Positions 56,682 to 64,000 of a stretch of DNA of 64,000 nt are shown piece after piece. This DNA comes from Bifidobacterium sp. ESL0745 (GTDB taxonomy: Bacteria; Actinomycetota; Actinomycetes; Actinomycetales; Bifidobacteriaceae): assembly GCF_029433335.1 (NCBI RefSeq), contig NZ_JAQTHX010000001.1, forward strand, positions 1,116,001-1,180,000, written 5' to 3'. A program made the translations under genes and the position numbers. The notes under the pieces were generated by a model. It ran no database searches. It had not been told where the DNA came from and was given only the letters and a program-made list of their open reading frames with translations. Each line of letters begins with the position of its first letter. Position 1 is the first letter of the stretch.

Positions 56682-57401
56682 ATGGGAACGCAACTGACGA
56701 TGTGGGGCTGGCAGGCCCTTTATCTTTTCGAGGCGCTGGTTCTGTCAACCGCCATCGGCCTTGAACGTCAGGCCAAGCACAAGGATGCAGGCACACGCAC
56801 CCATGCCTTGGTGGGTGTCGGATCGGCCCTGTTCGTCATCATCAGCAAATACGGTTTTATCGACATGCTCACGGCTTCGCCCAATGTCAGAGTGGATGTG
56901 GCACGTGTGGCCGCACAGATTGTCTCTGGCATCGGCTTTATCGGCGCCGGTGTCGTCTTCACGCAACGCTCGCACGTGCGAGGACTCACCACAGCCGCCT
57001 CCATCTGGATGACTGCGGCTATCGGTTCAGCTTGCGGTGCCGGGCTTTTTGTGCCGGCACTGGTATGCACGATTCTCTATTTTATGGCCGTCATGCTCCT
57101 GCCATTCCTCACCAGAATCATCGCCCCGGACTACAGCGACGACGACATCCTGCGACTGCGCTACAGCGATGGCCACGGCATCCTGCGTTCAATCCTTTCC
57201 GTCTGCGCACAGCATGGGGTTTCCGTAGAAGGCTTTTCTACCAGAAAATCAAAAAATCAGGATAACGATGACCCCGGAAGCCAAAGCCATGTGGTTGCCG
57301 CAGACCTTGAAGTGCGTGGACGCGATAGCAAGGAACTGATCAACGACTTGAGCGACATTGACGGCGTGATCTCTGTCACAAGAATCAATAATAACGATTG
57401 A
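56682..57401 (+). CDS. MgtC/SapB family membrane protein
   Basis: The start is ATG 56682 (239 residues). An N-terminal domain with four to five membrane segments carries the family signature 'GLERQAKHKDAGTRTHALVGVGSAL' in pieces at about residues 27-51, then 'VAAQIVSGIGFIGAGVVF' and 'RGLTTAASIWMTAAIG'. A C-terminal cytoplasmic part of about 80 residues is ACT-like ('VVAADLEVRGRDSKELINDLS'). MgtC proteins affect Mg2+ homeostasis and membrane ATPase function. The next gene follows 128 bases later. The start before it at 56565 is open but not conserved-looking. Confidence 0.9.
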   Translation: MGTQLTMWGWQALYLFEALVLSTAIGLERQAKHKDAGTRTHALVGVGSALFVIISKYGFIDMLTASPNVRVDVARVAAQIVSGIGFIGAGVVFTQRSHVRGLTTAASIWMTAAIGSACGAGLFVPALVCTILYFMAVMLLPFLTRIIAPDYSDDDILRLRYSDGHGILRSILSVCAQHGVSVEGFSTRKSKNQDNDDPGSQSHVVAADLEVRGRDSKELINDLSDIDGVISVTRINNND

Positions 57402-57535
57402 CGTGAGGTGAATTACCACGAACCTTGCCCCAAAAGCGGAAGACTACGGAATCTCGCCATGATTTAATATCGGCCATCATGCTATATTAGGTACGTTCGT
57501 CTCATTACTGAACATTTTCGAGAGGTCGGGTGGGT

Positions 57536-58507
57536 ATGCCAAATCGACAGGAACTCCTGTTGCGCGATGATTTGAAGCGCGTGGTGCAAACGATGCACTC
57601 GGAAGAGGATCATGTCACTCCGTATCGCGAAGATTATCGCCACCTGCTCGACAACCATGGCAAGATGATTCGTGCCTCACTGGTATTGCTTTTCTCCTAC
57701 GTCGTGCAGAACGACAAACCCGCACATGCAAGCGATAAGGTCGTCACCGGCGCCGCCGCCATCGAAATGCTGCACCTGGCTACTCTGGTCCATGACGACG
57801 TGCTCGACAACGCTTCCGTACGCCGCAACAAGCCGACGATCCAGACAGTACGTGGCAACAAGGCCGCCATCTACCTGGGCGACCTCATTCTCTCCCGTTA
57901 TATGGAGATCACCGCAACCATCGCCCCTGACACGGCATTCATCGCCGAACAGGCACATACCGTCAACGAAATCGTCTCCGGCGACCTGCTGCAGGAGTCC
58001 GCACGGCACAATATCGGCACCAGCAAGGAATACTACGAGCGTGCGATCACCGGCAAGACAGCGGCGCTGTTCCGTCTGGCGGCCACCACCGGCATCAAGC
58101 TGACCACTGATTCCTACTCGACCCAGACACTTGAGCAGGCGGCAGAATTCGGCGAACATCTAGGCATCGCCTTCCAGATCTTGGATGATGTGGAGGATTT
58201 TGACGTCGCCCATGACACCGGCAAGCCGAAACTGGAAGACATTCGCGACGGCATCTATACCCTGCCCGTCATTCTGGCGATCGAGGCCGACCCAACGTTT
58301 GCACATATCGTCAAACTCGATGACCCGCTCAAGGTGCTCGACTATTTCAAAGCACATCCGCAATTCATCGACAACGCCAAAGACGAGGCACGCGAACACC
58401 TTCAAGCCGCCAAAGCCGTAATCACCGATAAGGTCTATCCGCCGATCAACGCCGGCACCGTCACAGCACTGGTCGATGTCATCGATAAGTTCATCGCAAC
58501 GTTGTAA
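57536..58507 (+). CDS. Polyprenyl diphosphate synthase
   Basis: ATG 57536 is chosen; GTG 57530 is closer to AGAGG and also possible. About 323 residues. The two Asp-rich motifs are present: 'LVHDDVLDNASVRRNKPTI' (first, DDxxD) and 'FQILDDVEDFDVAHDTGKP' (second). 'GDLLQESARHNIGTSKEYY' and 'ITGKTAALFRLAATTG' are usual for long-chain trans-prenyl synthases. It would make the C35-C50 chain from farnesyl or geranyl diphosphate and IPP, for quinone or other lipid use. Its presence near a cytochrome bd operon suggests a quinone side chain, but bifidobacteria are not known to make menaquinone, so this is inference. Confidence 0.9.
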   Translation: MPNRQELLLRDDLKRVVQTMHSEEDHVTPYREDYRHLLDNHGKMIRASLVLLFSYVVQNDKPAHASDKVVTGAAAIEMLHLATLVHDDVLDNASVRRNKPTIQTVRGNKAAIYLGDLILSRYMEITATIAPDTAFIAEQAHTVNEIVSGDLLQESARHNIGTSKEYYERAITGKTAALFRLAATTGIKLTTDSYSTQTLEQAAEFGEHLGIAFQILDDVEDFDVAHDTGKPKLEDIRDGIYTLPVILAIEADPTFAHIVKLDDPLKVLDYFKAHPQFIDNAKDEAREHLQAAKAVITDKVYPPINAGTVTALVDVIDKFIATL

Positions 58508-58711
58508 GCCCCATTTTCGTTTCGTTCCGTTTCATTATCGTTCGCGTTATTTATCGTTCACGTTATCAGGTGGCTTTCGGACGGACATACGATATCCAAC
58601 ATTCAAACCATTTTAAAACAGTGGCGGGTGAACGTGCCTAAAACGCATTCATCCCTCACTTCGTATTTCCCACTGCTTCCGCTTCCGTCATTGATTATGA
58701 GACCGGGAGTT

Positions 58712-60682
58712 TCAGCGCGCCGCTTCCAACTCACCTATATCGAGGCGATAGAGTTCACGGAAACGCTCATTGGTACGGTAAAGCTCTGTCGGTGCGCCCT
58801 GCATGGCGATCTTGCCGTTGTCGAGGAAGATGACTTTGTCGGATTCTTCCAGACCCTGCAGATGGTGGGTTACCCAAAGCATCGTGCGGTTTCCGGCGGC
58901 CGAGAAAATCATCGACATCAGCTCGCGCTCGGTGATCGGGTCGAGGCCGATGGTCGGCTCATCCAAAAGGATCACCGGGGTGTCCTTCAAAACGATACGC
59001 GCGAGGGCGATACGTTGGCGTTGCCCGCCGGAGAAGCGCTGTCCCGCCTCGTCGACGGAAGTGTCGATGCCATAGGGAAGCGCATTAACCGTTTCGTCAA
59101 GCTGCACGGCCTTAAGTGCCGCCCACACATCCTCGTCGGTGGCATCCGGTGCGCCCAGACGCACGTTTTCGGCGATGGTGGAGTTGAAAAGAAATGCCTG
59201 CTGGTTGAGGTAACCGAAGATACGCGCTCGTTCGTCCTGCAACGCGGCGACCGGAATGCCGTTGATGGCGATGCTTCCTTTTTGCGGAGTCAGATCGCCG
59301 AGCAGAAGTTGGAGAATGGTGGTCTTGCCCTCTCCGCTGGGACCCAGCAACGCGACTTTTTGCCCAGCTTTGATATGCAGGGTGAAATCGTCGAGTAGCG
59401 TGGGCTGGCCAGGACCATAGGCGAAGGTAACGTGGTCAAAATCGATGGTATCGACAGGACCGTTGAGCTTTTGCTGGGTAACCGGCTCTTGCTGGCGTGC
59501 CTCGACGCGATTGGTCAGGTCGTTCAGGTGTTCCAGAGAATCGCTGTACAGCGGTATCTCGGCAGTGGCCTGCGCCACGTTGATGAAGCAATCGACCAGC
59601 GGGAAGACCGCGAGCACGATGGACGCCGACCAATCGGCGATGGACTTGGAGCCGGTCATCGTGATTCCCGCACCCACCATCAGTCCGATGGCGATGACAC
59701 CGAAAATGAGCTGGATGGCGAAATTGCGCCAGCGTTCAAAGGTCTTCTGCTGGTCCTTGCTCTCCTGAATGCTCCGGTATTCGTCGGCGCCGATGGAGAC
59801 AAATTCCTTGTCTTTATGGGTGATGACCCAGTCGCTCAGGCCAAGGTAGCTTTCGGTGACCTTGGTGTATTCCTGCGCCTGCTGTTGCTTTTCCAGCGCG
59901 AAATGGCCGGTTGAGAAGCTCAGCGAGACCAGCGGAATAAGAATCAGGACCAACGCCAGCATCAGGAAAAGCAACAGCGAGGAAACCCAGGAGAAGACGC
60001 CCATGACGATGGTGACGACGATCCAAAGGATATAGGCCACCACGGTGGGGAAAATGGTGCGCAGGTAGAAGTTCTCGAGGTGGTCAAGATCGTCGGCCAA
60101 AAGGCTCAGCACACTACCGGTGCGCTCGTGCTCGTTAAGGAAGGCCGCGTCTTTGGAAAGGGTGCGATAGAGCTGCACACGCAGCTTGGAGATGACGTGA
60201 AGCACCCAGTCGTGGCTTTTAAGCTGCTCGACATATTTGAATACCGGTCGGCCTATGCCGAACGCACGGGTCAGCACGATCGGCACGTAGACCATGAGGA
60301 TGTTGTATGGCATGCGCGCCGAACGGTTGATGAGATAGCCAGCGGTGAACATCAGGGCCGCGGCGCAGATGAAGGTCATCGAGCCCAGGAAGAAGATCAG
60401 AGTGAGGGTGCGCTTGTTCTCCTTCAGATACGGCCAGAACCAGTGGTCGTTGTCCCAGATCCTGAGGTAGTCGCGCAGTTTTGGCTTGCTCTTCGGCAAA
60501 GGCGATGACACAGTGGCCACAGCGGTCTCGTTCTCGTCGCTGCCCGCTTTGTCATTCTGGCTGTCCGCAACTTTCGCGTCGTGCAAGACTTCCGTGTCGT
60601 TCACAGCTTTCATACCAGCCATGGTTTTCGTACCGGTTGAAGCTTTTGCGTTGCCGTTATCGTTGGTATCAGTCGGGTTCAT
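58712..60682 (-). CDS. cydC: Cytochrome bd assembly ABC transporter subunit CydC
   Basis: The start is ATG 60682 with AAAGG five bases upstream (656 residues); the frame is open beyond. About 80 low-complexity residues precede the membrane domain with six segments, followed by an ABC ATPase: 'GPSGEGKTT' Walker A, 'FSGGQRQRIALARIVL' signature and 'VILLDEPTIGLDP' Walker B. CydC pairs with CydD as a heterodimer that exports glutathione/cysteine or handles heme for bd oxidase assembly. It follows cydD by 43 bases. The end lies about 200 bases from the convergent polyprenyl synthase gene. Confidence 0.9.
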   Translation of the reverse strand: MNPTDTNDNGNAKASTGTKTMAGMKAVNDTEVLHDAKVADSQNDKAGSDENETAVATVSSPLPKSKPKLRDYLRIWDNDHWFWPYLKENKRTLTLIFFLGSMTFICAAALMFTAGYLINRSARMPYNILMVYVPIVLTRAFGIGRPVFKYVEQLKSHDWVLHVISKLRVQLYRTLSKDAAFLNEHERTGSVLSLLADDLDHLENFYLRTIFPTVVAYILWIVVTIVMGVFSWVSSLLLFLMLALVLILIPLVSLSFSTGHFALEKQQQAQEYTKVTESYLGLSDWVITHKDKEFVSIGADEYRSIQESKDQQKTFERWRNFAIQLIFGVIAIGLMVGAGITMTGSKSIADWSASIVLAVFPLVDCFINVAQATAEIPLYSDSLEHLNDLTNRVEARQQEPVTQQKLNGPVDTIDFDHVTFAYGPGQPTLLDDFTLHIKAGQKVALLGPSGEGKTTILQLLLGDLTPQKGSIAINGIPVAALQDERARIFGYLNQQAFLFNSTIAENVRLGAPDATDEDVWAALKAVQLDETVNALPYGIDTSVDEAGQRFSGGQRQRIALARIVLKDTPVILLDEPTIGLDPITERELMSMIFSAAGNRTMLWVTHHLQGLEESDKVIFLDNGKIAMQGAPTELYRTNERFRELYRLDIGELEAAR

Positions 60683-60725
60683 GGTGGCCTTTGCTGCTGG
60701 ATTCGAGTTCAGATTGTTTTGCGAT

Positions 60726-62780
60726 TCAGCTAAGGTACTGGTCAATCTGGTTGCCTCCCATCTCGCTGATGAGGTGATCAAGCGGGCCACTTGCTCCGAT
60801 AAGGTCGTTCGGCGTTCCCGATTCGACCACTTTGCCTTGGTCGAGCACCAGCACCTGATCGACATTGGCCAGCCAGTGCAGACGGTGCGTGGCGAGGATA
60901 ACCAGATGGTTCTCCATGATTGGCAGCAGCGTCTTTTTCAGGTCGTATTCGGTTTCGATATCGAGGTGTGCGGTGGGCTCATCGAACAGCAGCACCTCGC
61001 GCGATTTGTCGAGAAGTACCCGGGCAAGAGCGATGCGCTGTGCCTGACCGCCGCTGATGCCTCGGTTGCCCTCCCCTATCTGGGTGTCGAGCCCGTCGAC
61101 AAGCTCGGCCAGCCATTCGTCAAGACCGGCTTCATGGACGGCTGCTTTGACATCCTCATCACTGGCGTCGCCCATATAGAAACGGATGTTGTCGGCGATG
61201 GAACCGCTGAAGATATACGGGGTCTGCGGAATATAGCTGATATGGCGCTGCCACGCCTCGACATTGAAACTGTCGAGTTTGTGGCCGTCGAGTTCGATGG
61301 AACCGGCATGCGGAGCATTGAATCCGGCAAGCAGATTGACCAATGTCGATTTGCCGGCACCCGATCTGCCGATGATGGCGATTTTGCTGTAGCCTTTGAA
61401 GTCCATCGAAACGTGATGCAAAGCGTCGGATTGGATTGGCGACGGGACGATGGCGGCTTCTATATCGGTATCGGTGCTGCCATTGGCACGGTTGCCATCG
61501 TTGACATCGGAATCAACAGGCATATTCGAAGCAATAGAAACGGTCGATTCTGAGCCTTCCTTTTGCCCGTTGGCCGCCACTTTTCTTGCGCGGCCGTGGC
61601 GGTTCTTGGACTTGGAACTGTGCGAGCCTTCGGACTTGGTATCGTCCTCCCCCTCACGCTGCTGCTCGACCGCATTCATAGCTACGTTATGACTCGCTAC
61701 GGTTCCGGCATCATTGCCGTCCTGTGGCTTGCTGCCGGCAGGATATGCGAAGTCGACGTCCTCAATCCTGAGTTCACTGTCGGCGTTCCAACCGTCCCAT
61801 TTAGTTTCGGTGTCCTGCGGCGTCTCCGGGCTGTCGATGAAACTCATGATGTCATGCAGAGCGTTTTTGCCATCGAGCGTGGCATGGTAGTTGTCGCCGA
61901 ACTGGCGCACCGGCAGGAAGTAATCAGGAGCCATGATCAGCGCGAACATGGCCGGGAACAGTGGCATGGTGCCGTTGACCAGTCTCAGGCCAAGGAAGAC
62001 GGCCATGATGGCGATACCGAGTGTGGTGAACCAATCCAGCGCGAAAGTCGAAGTCATGGCCACCTTGAGCACGTCGACGGTGCGTTTGCGGAATCGCTCG
62101 CTGACGCTGTAGATCTCGCCTTCGTATCCCTTGTCGACGCCGAGCATCTTCAGGGTCGGCAGCCCCAGGATGCTGTCAACGAATTTGGTATTGAGAATAT
62201 TGAATTGTGCATACTGCTTGTTGGAACGGTCGCGGGCGGCAAGCCCCAGGATGACCATGAAGAAGATGATCAGCGGGTACATCAAGAGAAGAATCAGACC
62301 GCTGACCCAGTCCTGCCACCAGACGGCAATCAGGATGACCAGCGAAATCAGCATCATGTCGGTCATCTTTGGCAAAAGAATCTCGATGTAGCTTTTGACC
62401 TGGTCAAGGCCATCGATCAGCATCGTCACCGTCGAACCGGTGCCGCGCGAAGCCAACGCCTGCGGGCCGAGATGGAAGATCTTTTCCTGTAATTGGGGGC
62501 GGATCTGACCGGCTACGTATTTGCCGTATTTGCTGGAAATACGTTGCTTGGCCACATCGCACAAATGACGCAACGCATAAAAAGCAAGAAATTCAATCGC
62601 CGGACCGACCAATGTGGAAACTGCATGCAGCTTCCAGATTTCCACCAGTCCGCGAGCCAAGCCGTGAGCCTGCCCGACAATGCACAGCGCCTGCACCAAG
62701 GAAAGCAACGCAAGAAGCCCCATGCGCTGTCGCACCCCGTCGAATCTGAATAGACTTTTATCGATCACGACCAGTCCCAA
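60726..62780 (-). CDS. cydD: Cytochrome bd assembly ABC transporter subunit CydD
   Basis: The protein has 684 residues: six membrane segments in the first 310 residues, a Ser/Asp/Asn-rich insert at about 345-440 between membrane and ATPase domains, then 'GRSGAGKST' Walker A, 'ISGGQAQRIALARVLL' and 'LLFDEPTAHLD'. It is the partner of CydC. The insert is longer than in enterobacterial CydD. The gene lies 140 bases downstream of cydB in the same direction, so it may share its transcript. No terminator hairpin is obvious between them. Confidence 0.9.
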   Translation of the reverse strand: MGLVVIDKSLFRFDGVRQRMGLLALLSLVQALCIVGQAHGLARGLVEIWKLHAVSTLVGPAIEFLAFYALRHLCDVAKQRISSKYGKYVAGQIRPQLQEKIFHLGPQALASRGTGSTVTMLIDGLDQVKSYIEILLPKMTDMMLISLVILIAVWWQDWVSGLILLLMYPLIIFFMVILGLAARDRSNKQYAQFNILNTKFVDSILGLPTLKMLGVDKGYEGEIYSVSERFRKRTVDVLKVAMTSTFALDWFTTLGIAIMAVFLGLRLVNGTMPLFPAMFALIMAPDYFLPVRQFGDNYHATLDGKNALHDIMSFIDSPETPQDTETKWDGWNADSELRIEDVDFAYPAGSKPQDGNDAGTVASHNVAMNAVEQQREGEDDTKSEGSHSSKSKNRHGRARKVAANGQKEGSESTVSIASNMPVDSDVNDGNRANGSTDTDIEAAIVPSPIQSDALHHVSMDFKGYSKIAIIGRSGAGKSTLVNLLAGFNAPHAGSIELDGHKLDSFNVEAWQRHISYIPQTPYIFSGSIADNIRFYMGDASDEDVKAAVHEAGLDEWLAELVDGLDTQIGEGNRGISGGQAQRIALARVLLDKSREVLLFDEPTAHLDIETEYDLKKTLLPIMENHLVILATHRLHWLANVDQVLVLDQGKVVESGTPNDLIGASGPLDHLISEMGGNQIDQYLS

Positions 62781-62920
62781 CTACTAACGAATAATTCTAA
62801 AACATAAAGAAAACCCGATACCCCCGCTACACCAATGAATATTGTTGCACATTCACTGCCGCAGAACAGGAGCATCGGGCATTGATCTAACTTTCAATCG
62901 AAAGAACGAACATCAGTCCG

Positions 62921-63994
62921 TCAGTTATTGGCCAAAGCCGCCTTGATGGCCTCCGGCGAATTGTCCGTAATCAAACGCTTGCGCTGGATGTAATAGGACC
63001 AGCTGAAGTAAATCAGGACAATCGGCAGCAGGCAGCACAGCACGATGGTCATGATCTCCAGCGTGTACTGCGAAGACGAGGCCGCCGCCACGGTCATACT
63101 CTTGGACGGATCGGTGGCGATCATCACATGCGGGAAAAGCCCGTTGAAGATGAAGGCGATGATACCGGCAAGGGTAATGCCGGAAGCAAGGAAGGCGAAA
63201 CCTCCGCGCTTCTTGTAAGCCGCGATATGGCCACAGATCGTCGCAGCCAGAATGACCACGGTGATCAGCAGGGTGGACTTGGTACGACGCTGATAGAAAT
63301 CAGTAAAGACGAACGCCAAAATCACGAACACCACAAGCGCCGGATAGGCGATCCAGTAGGCCTTCTTGGTGGTGTTGAGCATTCTTTCGGATGTCGTCTT
63401 GTCGAGCTTCAGGCTCAGGAAGTGAACGCCATGGATAAAGCTGAAGAACACGACAGCCACGCCACCGACTACGGAGAGCCAGTTGACCACGTCGAAGAAT
63501 CCGGCGTGGACGTTACCCTGCGCATCCATCGGGACGCCCTGGATGACGCTGGTAAGCATCATGCCCAGGCCGAACGGCGCGATGACGCTGCCGGCGAAGT
63601 TGGCCCACTGCCATACGCTGCGCTCGCGGTCGGTTTGCGCATGTACCGAGAACTCGAAGGAAACACCACGAAGGATGAGGCCGACAAGGACGATGAACAG
63701 CAGCAGATAGTAGCCGGAGAACAGGCTTGCATACCACATCGGGAATGACGCGAACATCGCGCCGCCACCAGTGATGAGCCAGACCTCGTTGCCGTCCCAG
63801 TGCGGACCGACCGCACGCATATACAGCGCACGCTCGTCTCCGTTGTGGGCCAGGACACGGGTGGCCATGCCGACACCGAAATCGATGCCTTCAAGGAAGA
63901 GGAAGATGGCGAAGACCAATGCAATGACAAAGAACCACAGCAATTGCAGGAAATTGTCACCATCAATCAATGGTTTAGCAAGAAACGTGGTCAT
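62921..63994 (-). CDS. cydB: Cytochrome bd ubiquinol oxidase subunit II
   Basis: The protein has 357 residues and about eight membrane segments. The N-terminal 'LLWFFVIALVFAIFLFLEG' then 'IDFGVGMATR' is the family mark, followed by 'HWDGNEVWLITGGGAMFASFP'-type residues in shorter form and the C-terminal 'CCLLPIVLIYFSWSYYIQRKRL'. It forms the oxidase with CydA, reducing oxygen to water. The ATG at 63994 is six bases from the window edge; cydA should lie immediately beyond. With cydD and cydC it forms a complete bd gene set, unusual among intestinal bifidobacteria. Confidence 0.95.
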   Translation of the reverse strand: MTTFLAKPLIDGDNFLQLLWFFVIALVFAIFLFLEGIDFGVGMATRVLAHNGDERALYMRAVGPHWDGNEVWLITGGGAMFASFPMWYASLFSGYYLLLFIVLVGLILRGVSFEFSVHAQTDRERSVWQWANFAGSVIAPFGLGMMLTSVIQGVPMDAQGNVHAGFFDVVNWLSVVGGVAVVFFSFIHGVHFLSLKLDKTTSERMLNTTKKAYWIAYPALVVFVILAFVFTDFYQRRTKSTLLITVVILAATICGHIAAYKKRGGFAFLASGITLAGIIAFIFNGLFPHVMIATDPSKSMTVAAASSSQYTLEIMTIVLCCLLPIVLIYFSWSYYIQRKRLITDNSPEAIKAALANN

Positions 63995-64000
63995 GCCAAC

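Overview
The window looks like a chromosomal segment from a member of the Bifidobacteriaceae, most likely an insect-associated or oxygen-tolerant Bifidobacterium. This rests on the moderately high GC of the housekeeping genes, the actinobacterial cluster dacB-tilS-hpt-ftsH, a DUF3180 gene in the usual folate-locus position, EttA, a SWIM-SNF2 helicase, and a cytochrome bd operon (cydB-cydD-cydC). Genus-level assignment is inference from remembered gene content, not from a search.

Layout. 0-2.1 kb: a probable ATP-grasp protein and a flavodoxin-fold NAD(P)H oxidoreductase. About 2.2-17.2 kb: an AT-rich defence island. It holds a DUF4365 gene coupled to an unrecognised 386-residue gene; a type I restriction-modification operon (hsdM, a DUF4145 gene, hsdS, hsdR) that ends in a HEPN-domain gene; an unrecognised gene with a probable 3' frameshift; a DUF2806 gene; and an RloA ATPase/RloB TOPRIM-like pair. 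17.2-25.3 kb: an oligopeptide ABC transporter with two tandem paralogous binding lipoproteins, two permeases and a fused double ATPase. 25.7-42.5 kb: SWIM-SNF2 helicase, MsrAB, a RelB/DinJ-PIN toxin-antitoxin pair, a class II UvrA-like protein, a DEAD-box RNA helicase with an RGG-rich tail, a short peptide deformylase, a TIM-barrel protein, EttA and an acyl-CoA thioesterase. Two very long palindromes lie between the last two genes. 42.7-54.3 kb, mostly minus strand: an MFS transporter, DUF3180, a degenerate FolB-FolK-like protein, FtsH, Hpt, TilS, a PBP4-type carboxypeptidase, a processive glycosyltransferase and an AI-2E-family permease. 54.3-58.5 kb, plus strand: a second glycosyltransferase, an acetoin/diacetyl reductase, an MgtC-family protein and a polyprenyl diphosphate synthase. 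58.7-64.0 kb, minus strand: cydC, cydD and cydB; cydA should lie just beyond the right edge.

The most interesting points are four. The island gathers several HEPN-like, TOPRIM-like and PD-(D/E)XK-like genes, including one pair (3.0-4.7 kb) I cannot match to a named system. The type I RM operon carries two accessory genes in tight translational coupling or close spacing. The folate locus seems to have lost folE and folP and kept a FolBK-like protein without its catalytic residues. Two diverged copies of a long palindrome lie side by side downstream of ettA.
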